Source of the DNA: JAICMB01 sp035295125
GTDB lineage: Bacteria; Acidobacteriota; Terriglobia; Bryobacterales; Bryobacteraceae
NCBI GenBank assembly: GCA_035295125.1
Contig: DATGJP010000056.1
Coordinates: 1 to 64,000, forward strand
DNA length: 64,000 nucleotides
Direction of reading: 5' to 3'
Under the pieces are notes generated by a model. That model ran no database searches. It worked only from the letters and a program-made list of their open reading frames with translations, and was not told the DNA's origin. A program made the position numbers and the translations under genes. Below are positions 33,542-42,561 of the stretch, piece by piece; within the stretch, counting starts at the first letter, position 1, and each line of letters starts with the position of its first letter.

Positions 33542-34036
33542 ATGGATTTTGCCGTCGACGCCATGGCGCCAGCCGACTGGGATGCTGTGCGCGCCATTTA
33601 CATACAGGGGATCGCAACGGGAAACGCCACGTTTGAAAAATCGGCGCCGGATTGGGAACGGTGGGACGCCGGTCATCTTCCCACGTGCCGGCTGGTGGCG
33701 CGATCGGGCGAGGAGGTGCTTGGCTTCGCCGCGCTCAGTCCGGTTTCCAGCCGCTGCGTGTATGCGGGTGTTGCGGAAGTCAGCGTGTATGTCGCCGAGC
33801 GGGTGCGCGGCAGGGGCATCGGACGGGCTCTGCTCACGGAACTGGTAACGGCTTCCGAGCGGGCCGGTTTGTGGACGCTGCAAGCGGGGATTTTTCCTGA
33901 GAACGTGGCAAGCATCGAGCTGCATCAGAGCGCCGGGTTCCGCATCGTAGGGACCCGCGAGAAGCTGGGCTGCATGGATGGCGTCTGGCGCGACGTCACG
34001 CTGATGGAACGGCGCAGCGATACGGTCGGCGTCTGA
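33542..34036 (+). CDS. GNAT acetyltransferase (phosphinothricin acetyltransferase-like)
   Basis: From MDFAVDAMAPADWDAV the protein is 164 residues. It has the GNAT acetyl-CoA site VRGRGIGRALLTELV, preceded by the VSVYVAERV strand and followed by NVASIELHQSAGFRIVG. The Bar/Pat-like signature is the NATFEKSAP loop near 30 and the closing RDVTLMER. Such enzymes N-acetylate phosphinothricin or, in most genomes, methionine derivatives. Substrate here is inferred. It lies 29 bp before the ABC transporter genes. Confidence 0.88.
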   Translation: MDFAVDAMAPADWDAVRAIYIQGIATGNATFEKSAPDWERWDAGHLPTCRLVARSGEEVLGFAALSPVSSRCVYAGVAEVSVYVAERVRGRGIGRALLTELVTASERAGLWTLQAGIFPENVASIELHQSAGFRIVGTREKLGCMDGVWRDVTLMERRSDTVGV

Positions 34037-34065
34037 GACGAGAACCCCGCTAAATTGGATAAGGA

Positions 34066-34800
34066 ATGATCGCATGCCGTAACCTCACGAAGCGGTTCGG
34101 CGATTTCACGGCAGTGGATGGGGTGACGTTTGAAGTCGCCAAGGGCGCCATCTGTGCCGTGCTCGGGCCGAATGGCGCGGGCAAATCGACCACGGTGAAA
34201 CTGCTGACGGCCCTTCTCACACCCACAGCCGGGGAAGCGAAGGTGGCCGGTCTCGACGTCCGTAATGACAGGCTGGCGCTGAAGCGGGCCATAGGAGTTC
34301 TGCCCGAAGACCTGGGCTTGTTCGACAGCCTGACGGTCGCGGAGCACTTGGACCTTGCCGGGCCGATTTATGGTCTCAGCCGGAGCGAGACACGCGCGCG
34401 GTCGGGCCAACTTCTCACCGCGCTGGGACTCGAGAACGCGAGCGATACCTTCGCCGATGAGTGCTCGTACGGAATGAGGAAAAAGACGGCGCTGGCACTG
34501 GCGCTGCTCCACAATCCGCAAGTGCTGTTCCTCGACGAGCCGTTTGAAGGCATCGATCCAGTGACGTCGAAGACCATACGGGATATATTGACGAGCGTCG
34601 CCGCCAAGGGTGTGACGGTCATGCTGACGTCGCACATTCTGACGCTGGTGGAGCAAATCGCGACGCAGATCGTCCTGATCCGGCAGGGGCGCGTGGTCTG
34701 GAACTCCACGCGTGCCGAGCTGCCCGGTAGTCTCGAAGAACTGTACCTCGATCTCGTTGAACCTCCTCGCACACCAGAGCTTCCGTGGCTGGGCTCTTAA
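34066..34800 (+). CDS. ABC transporter ATP-binding protein
   Basis: The 244-residue ATPase has Walker A GPNGAGKST at about 33-41, a Q-loop replaced by GVLPEDLGLFDSLT, a signature YGMRKK near 139 that departs from LSGGQ, Walker B VLFLDEPFEGID and the switch His in LTSHILTL. It is the ABC-2 exporter type. The modified signature is a departure worth noting. The permease gene starts inside its last codons (16-bp overlap), so the two make one exporter. Confidence 0.92.
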   Translation: MIACRNLTKRFGDFTAVDGVTFEVAKGAICAVLGPNGAGKSTTVKLLTALLTPTAGEAKVAGLDVRNDRLALKRAIGVLPEDLGLFDSLTVAEHLDLAGPIYGLSRSETRARSGQLLTALGLENASDTFADECSYGMRKKTALALALLHNPQVLFLDEPFEGIDPVTSKTIRDILTSVAAKGVTVMLTSHILTLVEQIATQIVLIRQGRVVWNSTRAELPGSLEELYLDLVEPPRTPELPWLGS

Positions 34801-35795
34801 CCATCGTTGGCGCGCTGGCGCGTGCCGTGTGGCGGGATATCCGCAAGCTGAACGCCCTCGCGGCCAACAATTTTTTCCTGTTTTGTTTTCTGGCGCTGGG
34901 TCAGAGCGGAGCATTCCTCCAGGTGATTCTCGGATTGCTGGTGCTTTTTCCGTTGAGCGCCGATCCTTTGCGGAAGGTTCCTCCCGAACGCCTCGCCTTG
35001 TGGCCTCTTACACGCGGCCAAGGAATATTGCTGCGCCTCGCCAGCCTTTGCCTCAGTCCGGCGGTCTGGATCACAACAGGCCTGCTGATCTGGCTCGCCA
35101 GCCCTCTGGCCGGCATCGGCGCCTTCGTGGCTGCGACCCTGATCTACTCGCTGGCGTCCTCGTTTTCGCGATTCTCCGGAGTGCTTCCTGAGATAAACCT
35201 GCTTCGCCACATCCCGCGACTGCCCGGCCGGGTCGGCGGTCTCATCCAAAAGAACATCCGGGAGATGCTCAGCATTCTCGATGCCTATGCGGGGCTCGTT
35301 TTGAGCATTGCCGGGATAGTCTATCGTCTGGCCGCGACTCATCCCGAGCCCGAGGCGTTTTTCGGTATTACCCTCCTGATTTCCCTGTCGCTGAGTACAT
35401 ACGCGCAATGTCTCTTCGCCCTCGACGCCGAAACCGGATTCGAGCGCTACCATCTTGTTCCGCTGAGAGGGTGGCAGATTCTCGGCGCCAAGGATGCCGC
35501 GTTTCTGCTTGTGCTGGTGATCCTGACCGCTCCCTTTGCACCGCTAGCGGGATTAGCCGCCGGATTCATGGCGCTCGCGATCGGCCATTATCCGTCGGCT
35601 CTTGGACCGACGCCGCAGCCGCGATGGCGCTTTACAGGCGGCTCGTCGATTCTGCTGGGGTTCTTCCAGGTCGTATTGATGTTCAGCGCGGCGACCGTCG
35701 TGTACCGCTCGACCGTTGCCTTTCTGGCAGTATGCGCGGCGGTCTGGCTGGGCTCGCTATGGTATTTCGGCAGGCAACTGGAACGTCCGGATTGA
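34785..35795 (+). CDS. ABC transporter membrane protein
   Basis: A 336-residue integral membrane protein with a GTG start inside the ATPase gene. At least seven hydrophobic spans are visible, such as SGAFLQVILGLLVLFPL, VWITTGLLIWLASPLAGIGA, VLSIAGIVYRL, LVLVILTAPFAPLAGLAAGF and ILLGFFQVVLMFSAATVVY. It has no recognised permease signature but its overlap with the ATPase makes it the probable transmembrane partner. Substrate unknown. Confidence 0.75.
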   Translation: MAGLLTIVGALARAVWRDIRKLNALAANNFFLFCFLALGQSGAFLQVILGLLVLFPLSADPLRKVPPERLALWPLTRGQGILLRLASLCLSPAVWITTGLLIWLASPLAGIGAFVAATLIYSLASSFSRFSGVLPEINLLRHIPRLPGRVGGLIQKNIREMLSILDAYAGLVLSIAGIVYRLAATHPEPEAFFGITLLISLSLSTYAQCLFALDAETGFERYHLVPLRGWQILGAKDAAFLLVLVILTAPFAPLAGLAAGFMALAIGHYPSALGPTPQPRWRFTGGSSILLGFFQVVLMFSAATVVYRSTVAFLAVCAAVWLGSLWYFGRQLERPD

Positions 35796-35826
35796 GCCCT
35801 TCCGCTATGCTGGAATTGGGTTAGCT

Positions 35827-36918
35827 TTGACGAACCGACTTGTAATCGAGAATCTGAAACACCGACCCGTGCGGACGCTGTTGAGCATAATTGCCATTGC
35901 ACTGCAGGTGACCATGGTGTTGACCCTGGTTGGGGTGAGCAGGGGGATGCTCGACGATCAGAAGCGCCGCTCGCGAAGCGTTGGGGCCGACATTCTGGTG
36001 CATGCCACGAGCAGTTCGATCATTTCGATGACCACGAACATCAAGGCGCAGTTCGTGAACCTGCTGCGGCAGCAACCGCATGTGGTTGCGACTACCGGCG
36101 TGCTGGTTCAGCAAACCGGATTCCTGAGTTATGTTCATGGCATTGACATAGACAGCTTCACCCGTCTGAGCGGAGGATTTCACTTTCTGCAGGGAGGTCC
36201 GTTTCAAGGACCCGACGACGTGATCGTAGACGACTTCTATGCCCGGCAGGCGAAATTGAATTTAGGTAGTCAACTGACGATCCTAAGCAAGTCCTGGCGG
36301 GTCTGCGGCATCGTCGAGCCCGGCATGCTCGCGCGGATTTTCGTACCCCTCGACGAATTGCAGCGCATTTCAGCCAATTCCGACAAAGTCTCAACTGTTT
36401 ACGTAAAGCTCGACAATCCTGCGAATACCAATGAGGTGGTGGAACAGTTCAAAAGGCTGTTGCCGGGCTACGGCATCCAGACGATGGAAGAGATTATCTC
36501 CCAAATCTCGGTCGCCAACATTCCGATGCTTCAGGAGTTCATCTACGTCGTCATCGGTTTGGCGGTGCTCGTGGGATTCCTCGTCGTCTTCCTGTCGATG
36601 TACACGGCGGTCCTGGAGCGGACTCGTGAGATCGGGATTCTGAAGGCGCTTGGGGCTTCGCCTCCCTACATCGCGAATGTCTTATTGCGGGAGACACTCG
36701 GTCTCGCGATCGTTGGTTCCATTCTCGGAATTCTGGGCGCTTTCGGAACGAAGTGGATACTCAACGAGGTTTTGCACAGCACCCTCGTCCAGGCGATCGT
36801 TCCGGATTGGTGGCTTCGCGCGGCGGCAATCGCGATCTTCGGCGCGATTCTGGGAGCGTCCTACCCCGGCATGAAAGCGGCCCGCCAAAACGCCATCGAG
36901 GCGCTCTCGTATGAGTGA
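35827..36918 (+). CDS. FtsX/MacB-type ABC permease
   Basis: With a TTG start (MTNRLVIENLKHRPVRTLLS) the protein is 363 residues. An N-terminal span (LLSIIAIALQVTMVLTLVGV) is followed by a large periplasmic MacB-like domain to about residue 240, then three C-terminal spans (FIYVVIGLAVLVGFLVVFLS, GLAIVGSILGILGAFG, AAAIAIFGAILGASYP) with the ERTREIGILKALGAS motif of FtsX permeases. It probably works with the ATPase that overlaps its end, as a mechanotransmitter for lipoproteins, drugs or peptides. Confidence 0.88.
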   Translation: MTNRLVIENLKHRPVRTLLSIIAIALQVTMVLTLVGVSRGMLDDQKRRSRSVGADILVHATSSSIISMTTNIKAQFVNLLRQQPHVVATTGVLVQQTGFLSYVHGIDIDSFTRLSGGFHFLQGGPFQGPDDVIVDDFYARQAKLNLGSQLTILSKSWRVCGIVEPGMLARIFVPLDELQRISANSDKVSTVYVKLDNPANTNEVVEQFKRLLPGYGIQTMEEIISQISVANIPMLQEFIYVVIGLAVLVGFLVVFLSMYTAVLERTREIGILKALGASPPYIANVLLRETLGLAIVGSILGILGAFGTKWILNEVLHSTLVQAIVPDWWLRAAAIAIFGAILGASYPGMKAARQNAIEALSYE

Positions 36919-37591
36919 TTCCCCGATCATCTCGATCCGCGATCTCCGCAAGGTTTATCACGTTGGAGAAGTAGACGTGAATGCCTTACGCGGAGTGGAC
37001 CTGGACGTCGCGCGGGGGGAGTTTCTTTCGATCATCGGGCCCTCCGGCTCCGGCAAATCGACCCTCTTTCACATCGTTGGTGGACTGACTCCACCCACTG
37101 CAGGCAGTATTCAGCTTGACGGCCATGATCTGCTGAAGATGTCGGAAGCGGATCGAACGACGCTGCGAAAGACCACGGTTGGCTTCGTGTTTCAGAAATA
37201 CAACCTGCTGCCAACGCTCACCGCGCGAGGAAACATCGAAATCGCGCGCCACATTGCCGGCAAGAACGGAACGAAGGACTCACGCTTCGAGGAGGCGCTG
37301 CAACTGCTCGGCATCGCCCACCGTCTTGACCACAAGCCGCGGGCGCTCTCCGGGGGCGAGCAGCAGCGGGTGGCGATTGCGCGCGCGATTGTCAACAATC
37401 CTGCCATCCTGCTGGCTGACGAACCGACGGGCAACCTCGACACGGAAAATTCTGACATCGTCCTGAAATTGCTTCGCGATCTTAACGAGCGACTCGGTCA
37501 AACGATTCTCATGATCACGCACAATCCGGAGGCGGCGGCGTACGGCCATCGGATCGTGACCATGCGGGACGGGAAAATCGTTCAGGAGTAG
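36911..37591 (+). CDS. LolD/MacB-type ABC ATPase
   Basis: The 226-residue ATPase overlaps the permease gene by 8 bp. Motifs: Walker A GPSGSGKST at about 41-49, VFQKYNLLPTLTARGNI (Q-loop), signature LSGGEQQRVAIARAI, Walker B ILLADEPTGNLD, His switch MITHNPEA. This fits the MacB/LolD class that drives FtsX-type permeases. Together with the previous gene it makes a complete unit next to a separate ABC-2 type exporter. Confidence 0.93.
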   Translation: MSDSPIISIRDLRKVYHVGEVDVNALRGVDLDVARGEFLSIIGPSGSGKSTLFHIVGGLTPPTAGSIQLDGHDLLKMSEADRTTLRKTTVGFVFQKYNLLPTLTARGNIEIARHIAGKNGTKDSRFEEALQLLGIAHRLDHKPRALSGGEQQRVAIARAIVNNPAILLADEPTGNLDTENSDIVLKLLRDLNERLGQTILMITHNPEAAAYGHRIVTMRDGKIVQE

Positions 37592-37783
37592 ACACGCTTC
37601 CGTGGAACGATGTGTCGCCCCGACGACACCTCAGGCGGTCGTCAAGACCAAGCCTCGACAGTTCTACCTCCAAACCGGCCGGCAGCATTTGCACAAACTT
37701 CTTCCACTCGAATGCGATAGCGGCCGAGGCGAACCGGAATGGCGTTTGCACTTGTATCGCGTGTTCGCAAAAGGAGTGCTGAA

Positions 37784-38584
37784 ATGCAAAGCCGAAGGAA
37801 CATTCTGAAGTCTCTGCCATTCGCAGGCATGGCTTTACTGGGACACAAAGGTTCCGCGCAAGAAACTGCCCAGGCGCCGATGACGGCAAATGGAGGTTCC
37901 GAGCCCTACCCGATTCCGTGGCTCGACAAAAACGGCAGTCATAATCAGCCGGCAGGACCGAACCTGGAGCCTTCGCATATCTACCATTTCAAGGGTCTCG
38001 TCGCTCGGTGCAGCACTTTCAAGGGCATAGGGACGGACAACGCCGGGAATCGAATCGCGTTCGGCAGCCCGACCACAGACTATGGACTGATGCAAGGAGA
38101 ATACTGGGCGGCACGCACTGCGCAACGCGGTGCGTTCGCGCACATATGACTGACGCTATTTCGGGAGCCGGCGGTCCCCGCAAATCAGATCCACGATTTC
38201 CATCCTCCGATCGCGCCTTCCGGACTCTATTGGATGGTTCCGATTCCAGAGTCAGGCGTAAAAGTCAGTGCCGACCGGAAGACAGTCACGTTGGAAATGA
38301 GAGATGTTCCAGTGGTCGATCAGCCGCGCTGGCCGGCGCTGGATTCGCTCGCTACGCCTGCGCGCATGACATTCAAGATGGTGTGGAGGTCCACAGGCGA
38401 ACCGGTCCGGTACGAGAACCCTTCGCAACAATTCCGATTCACAGGCCACCTCGCCGAATGCCAGCTTGAGGCTGAGGTGAATGTGCCTTCAACTGGGTTT
38501 TCGTGGAAATCCGATCCCATGGCGACCTCAGCGGCGAGCTTTGCCGTCATCGGCGAGGAAGTGAACGGTAGATATTACGCATAA
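37784..38584 (+). CDS. Tat-like exported protein interrupted by one in-frame TGA
   Basis: The gene starts at an ATG after AAGGAG; MQSRRNILKSLPFAGMALLG is a twin-arginine-like leader. One reading frame runs to 38584 and is broken only by TGA at 38147-38149 (codon 122), after RGAFAHI and before LTLFREPAVPANQIHDFHPP. The downstream 144 codons keep clear protein composition (SGLYWMVPIPESG, NVPSTGFSWKSDP). Either a recent nonsense change, or selenocysteine. A hairpin with GC-rich stem lies at 38162-38180, with its tip about 21 bases after the TGA. This genome carries a UGSC selenoprotein, so the second option is not excluded. Function unknown. Confidence 0.6.
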
Positions 38585-38612
38585 GCATAGGCTTCATGGA
38601 CGCATTCCGTCA

Positions 38613-39152
38613 TCAAGGCAGGCCGGGGATGCCGGTCCGATTTTGTTGACCCATCAGCGCCAAGGCGTCCTGGTTATAGGACTCGACCGGATTCACGCGG
38701 CCGTTGGAGGGTAAACCCAATCCGATGGCAAACGCCCGTTCACTAGACAATAGGGTTAATGCGAGTGCGCCGAGCAGTATAATCAACCAGACTTCAGGAC
38801 CCCCCAAACCCGCTATCACCCCACCCAGCCTGGCCGAGAGCGCTGCCAGATTCTCGGCTGTTGCGCCCGCTGTAGCTCGGGCCCCTAAGGACTCCAGGGC
38901 ATCCTTTGCGCCACTCAGGAATTTCACAGCTCTACCGGCCAGGTTTGGGTTTGCCCTGAGGACGCTTTGGATTGTGCTCAGATAATTCGAAGCCTCCTCC
39001 CATGCTCCGCGTGCGGCAGCCTTCAGAAACTTTTCGATCCAGTTGGCGAGTGCTTGCTCCTCCTGCAATATCGCCCGCATGTTTTTGGGTATTTGTTCGG
39101 GAATCTCTTGAAAGGGATTGCTACCGTTGCCGATCGGCTTTATTGGCGGCAT
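38613..39152 (-). CDS. hypothetical protein with one membrane span
   Basis: A 179-residue product; AAGGAGACAACT precedes the ATG. The N-terminal 30 residues are Pro-rich, then helices (ALANWIEKFLKAAARGAWEE, AGRAVKFLSGAKDALESLG), a hydrophobic span (PEVWLIILLGALALTLL) near 125-140 and a polar tail ending in QQNRTGIPGLP. No signal peptide and no motif I recognise. It could be a secreted toxin-like or membrane-associated protein; neither is supported strongly. Confidence 0.6.
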   Translation of the reverse strand: MPPIKPIGNGSNPFQEIPEQIPKNMRAILQEEQALANWIEKFLKAAARGAWEEASNYLSTIQSVLRANPNLAGRAVKFLSGAKDALESLGARATAGATAENLAALSARLGGVIAGLGGPEVWLIILLGALALTLLSSERAFAIGLGLPSNGRVNPVESYNQDALALMGQQNRTGIPGLP

Positions 39153-39478
39153 AGTTGTCTCCTTGCTTCAAAGTCGGCTCGGCACCGCCGCCTTAACCGA
39201 CGAAGTGAAGAGCTGACGGCGGCCTGTCACCCTATACGGCGTAAGCGCACGGGAAAAGCCGTCAGAAAACGCACTCTGCCAGACCTGCACTCGGCGATGG
39301 CAGTGGCCCAAGCGGTGCTGCCGTTACGGCAACAGAACCACGGAGCGGGGGAGGACCGTAGCTCACAGGGGCGACGAATTCCGACAACCGTTGTGCTGGG
39401 TCTCGCGAAGATCGGGTTCCCACAGTGTGGTACTTTGGGCGCAATTGGGATGGGCCGGGTTGGTGGAGTTGATATGAG
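39153..39478. other. intergenic, no gene seen
   Basis: About 325 bp between the divergent genes at 39152 and 39479. No clear promoter pair or hairpin stands out; short frames lack protein-like composition. Confidence 0.35.
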
Positions 39479-41149
39479 ATGACGAAACCAGCACTTTTGA
39501 CGGTTGATGACGATCCGGAGGTCTTGCGAGCCGTACAGCGCGACCTGCGAGAGCGGTATGCGGATCGCTATCGCATTTTGCGGGCAGATTCCGGCAAGGC
39601 GGCTCTGGAAACGCTCAGCGAATTGCGAAAGCGAAACGAAACGCTGGCACTCTTGCTGGTCGATCAGCGCATGCCGCAGATGACCGGCGTCGCCTTTCTG
39701 ACGGAGGGCATGAAGCTGTACCCGGAAGCGAAGCGGGTCCTGTTGACCGCATACGCCGACACCGATGCGGCGATCAAAGCTATCAATGATGCGCGGATAC
39801 ACCACTATCTTTTGAAGCCATGGGATCCGCCAACGCAGCACCTTTATCCGGTGCTGGATGATTTGTTGGAAGACTGGCAAGCGGGCTATCGTGAGCCGTT
39901 TGGCGGTTTGCGCGTGCTGAGCGATCGTTGGTCGCCGAAATCGTATGCGCTGCGCGAGTTCCTGGCACGTCAGCAGGTCCCTTTCCGCTGGCTCGATGTC
40001 GAACGGGTGGAACATGATCCCGAGATTGGGAGTGCTGTTGCATCGATGGGAGCGGAGCGAGGCGCATTTCCATTTGTCCTCTTCCCGGATGGGGGATTTC
40101 TGAGTGATCCCACCACTTCCGAGATGGCCGATCGAATCGGCCTGAAATTGCGTCCGGACGCGGATTTCTTCGACATGATTATCGTCGGCGGCGGGCCGGC
40201 TGGGCTGGCCGGCGGCGTCTATGCCGCATCCGAGGGTCTCAAGACCCTCATCGTCGAGCGGGACGCGCCGGGTGGTCAGGCAGGACTCAGTTCCCGGATC
40301 GAAAACTATTTAGGCTTCCCGTCCGGTTTGAGTGGCGCGGATCTGACGCGGCGAGCCGTAACGCAGGCCAAGCGCTTCGGCGTGCAGGTTTTGTCACCCC
40401 AGGAAGCAACCGAACTAAGGGTGAACGGCTCCTATAAATACGTGAAGCTGAAGGATGGCGCGGAACTCGCCTGCCACTGTGTTCTGCTGGCGACCGGCGT
40501 CCAGTGGCGACAGCTGGATGTGCCGGGCATGGATCGGCTTCATGGTGCGGGGATTTACTACGGGGCAGGTTCCACTGAGGCAGCCACATGCGCCGACGAA
40601 GATGTTTACGTGATCGGCGGCGCGAATTCGGCCGGTCAGGCGGCAATGAACTTTTCTCGTTACGCACGCCGGGTCATTGTGCTGGTTCGCGGCGCGTCGC
40701 TCGCGAACTCGATGTCCAGCTACCTGATCGAGCAGTTGGAGAAAACGCCGAATATTCAGGTGGAGTACAATGCCAGCCTTGCCGAGGTGCATGGCGAAAC
40801 GCGGCTCGAAGCGATTTCCGTGCGCTGCTCCGCCAGCGGTGAGGTGAACAGGGTACCCGCCACGTCCTTATACATCTTCATCGGTGCTGAACCTCGGACG
40901 GAGTGGCTGAATGGGGTCATCGAGCGTGACAGTAAAGGATTCATCTTGAGCGGCTCGGATCTCATTCGCAATGGTAAAGGGCCTGCGGGTTGGCATCTCG
41001 CGCGGCTCCCGGGGCTACTTGAAACCAGCGTGCCCGGCGTATTCGTGGCCGGCGATGTGCGGCGAGGATCTGTAAAGCGCGTTGCTTCGGGAGTGGGCGA
41101 GGGGTCGATTGCGATCCAGTTGGTGCATCAGTACCTGGCGGACCGATGA
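39479..41149 (+). CDS. receiver fused to thioredoxin-reductase-like flavoprotein
   Basis: The 556-residue protein has three parts. Residues 5-125 are a receiver (VDDDP acid pocket, Asp62 in LLLVDQRMPQ, Lys113). About 143-225 looks like a glutaredoxin/thioredoxin fold (LRVLSDRWSPKSYALREFL) without the CxxC. From 233 it is a class II pyridine nucleotide-disulfide oxidoreductase: GGGPAGLAGG FAD site, APGGQAGLSSRIENYLGFP, ATGV, a second GGANSAGQAA site and GVFVAGDVR. The redox CATC of thioredoxin reductase is replaced by STEAATC, so only one Cys remains. It overlaps the kinase gene by 4 bp, making a sensor kinase-receiver pair whose output is a flavoprotein. Confidence 0.88.
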   Translation: MTKPALLTVDDDPEVLRAVQRDLRERYADRYRILRADSGKAALETLSELRKRNETLALLLVDQRMPQMTGVAFLTEGMKLYPEAKRVLLTAYADTDAAIKAINDARIHHYLLKPWDPPTQHLYPVLDDLLEDWQAGYREPFGGLRVLSDRWSPKSYALREFLARQQVPFRWLDVERVEHDPEIGSAVASMGAERGAFPFVLFPDGGFLSDPTTSEMADRIGLKLRPDADFFDMIIVGGGPAGLAGGVYAASEGLKTLIVERDAPGGQAGLSSRIENYLGFPSGLSGADLTRRAVTQAKRFGVQVLSPQEATELRVNGSYKYVKLKDGAELACHCVLLATGVQWRQLDVPGMDRLHGAGIYYGAGSTEAATCADEDVYVIGGANSAGQAAMNFSRYARRVIVLVRGASLANSMSSYLIEQLEKTPNIQVEYNASLAEVHGETRLEAISVRCSASGEVNRVPATSLYIFIGAEPRTEWLNGVIERDSKGFILSGSDLIRNGKGPAGWHLARLPGLLETSVPGVFVAGDVRRGSVKRVASGVGEGSIAIQLVHQYLADR

Positions 41150-42561
41150 TTGAATCGCAAGACCTGCGCGAGATATCCGTATTCTCCGATCTGCCTGAGG
41201 AGCAGCTTGAATGGCTTGCTCAGCAGGGGGAAGAGGTTCACGCTGAAGCCGGAGACGTCCTCTTTCGTGAGGGCGACCCGGCCGATCGAATGTACGTTTT
41301 TCTGGAGGGCGAGTTTGAAGGCCGCAGCGAAAGAGCGACCGACGGACCGTTCTTCCGCGCTCGCGCAGGCGACGTAACGGGGCTGCTTCCTTTTTCACGG
41401 CTGCGAAATTTCCAGGGCACAGGACGAGCGGTGACCCGGATACGCGTTGCGCGCTTCCACAAGAGCATCTTTCCGGAGATGCTGCAGCGCATGCCGGTGC
41501 TTACGGAGCGGCTCGTAGTGCTGATGCTCGACCGGGTGCGGGACACGACCAGGCTCTCCGAGCAACGCGACAAACTCGCTGCGCTCGGGAAGCTATCCGC
41601 GGGTCTCGCTCACGAATTGAACAATCCCGCGGCGGCCGTAAAGCGCGCCGCATCGGCGATCAGGGACATGCGGAGAGAGCTGAGGGGAGCGTATCTCCGT
41701 CTCGACCAGCGCAACCTCAGCCGTGAACAGCGGGTCTACATCGCGCAATGCGAAGAGGATGCGCTCGCGGTAATGCACAGTCGCGATTCCCGGCCGTTGA
41801 CATCGTTGGAACGTAGCGACCTGGAGCAGGAACTCGAAGTGTGGATGGAAGAGCGGGCGATTGCCGAGCCGTGGAGGATTTCGTCCATGCTAGTCGAAGC
41901 GAAAATCGATAGCGCAAAGCTGGAGCAGATCGCGGAAACGGTGGGAACAGAGGCTCTCCCGGATGTTCTCTTGCGCATCAACTACTCGCTGGTTGCGGCC
42001 GGGCTGGTGGAGGAAATTCTGCAGGGTGCGACACGGATATTGGACCTGGTCGGGGCCGTAAAAGAATACACGTACATGGACCAGGGCTCCGAGCAGGAAA
42101 TCGATGTCCATGGGGGAATCGACAGCACACTGACAATCCTCGCGTATAAACTGCGCAACAAATCGATACAGGTTGAGAAAGTATACGGCTCCGGCCTTCC
42201 TAAAATCTGCGCGCATGGGGCCGAGCTGAACCAGGTGTGGACCAACCTGATTGTGAACGCGATCGACGCGATGGAGACAGGCGGCAAACTGCAAATTCGC
42301 ACCTGTCAGGATGCTTGTGACATCGTCGTGGAAGTTGAAGATAGCGGGTCGGGCATTCCGGCTGACGTGCTACCTCACGTCTTCGAGCCTTTCTTCACCA
42401 CGAAAGGCGTGGGTGAAGGAGTCGGACTCGGGCTCGATACCGCGATACGCATCGTGCGAAAACACCGCGGTAACATCCGAGTGGATTCCAAACCGGGCGC
42501 CACTGTTTTTCGTGTTGCACTACCCAAGCCAAAGGCTGCGGCTCGTGACGCTGACAGTTAG
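41146..42561 (+). CDS. cNMP-binding-domain histidine kinase
   Basis: The 471-residue protein starts with a CRP-like cyclic-nucleotide domain (DLREISVFSDLPEEQLEWLA, GDVLFREGDPADRMYVFLEG) to about 128. His156 lies in GKLSAGLAHELNNPAAAVKR. A 150-residue helical insert follows, then an HATPase (NQVWTNLIVNAIDAM, DSGSGIP, GEGVGLGLDTAIRIV). It has no membrane span. The 4-bp ATGA overlap with the receiver-flavoprotein gene marks that protein as its cognate regulator. Confidence 0.92.
   Translation: MIESQDLREISVFSDLPEEQLEWLAQQGEEVHAEAGDVLFREGDPADRMYVFLEGEFEGRSERATDGPFFRARAGDVTGLLPFSRLRNFQGTGRAVTRIRVARFHKSIFPEMLQRMPVLTERLVVLMLDRVRDTTRLSEQRDKLAALGKLSAGLAHELNNPAAAVKRAASAIRDMRRELRGAYLRLDQRNLSREQRVYIAQCEEDALAVMHSRDSRPLTSLERSDLEQELEVWMEERAIAEPWRISSMLVEAKIDSAKLEQIAETVGTEALPDVLLRINYSLVAAGLVEEILQGATRILDLVGAVKEYTYMDQGSEQEIDVHGGIDSTLTILAYKLRNKSIQVEKVYGSGLPKICAHGAELNQVWTNLIVNAIDAMETGGKLQIRTCQDACDIVVEVEDSGSGIPADVLPHVFEPFFTTKGVGEGVGLGLDTAIRIVRKHRGNIRVDSKPGATVFRVALPKPKAAARDADS

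Noticed and set aside
33925..34914. 329-residue minus frame opposite the ABC ATPase
   Set aside because: Antisense shadow; the overlapping plus-strand ATPase has all expected motifs.
38130..38170. Frameshift in the TGA-interrupted exported protein
   Set aside because: Both halves are in the same frame (distances divide by three), so only the TGA separates them.
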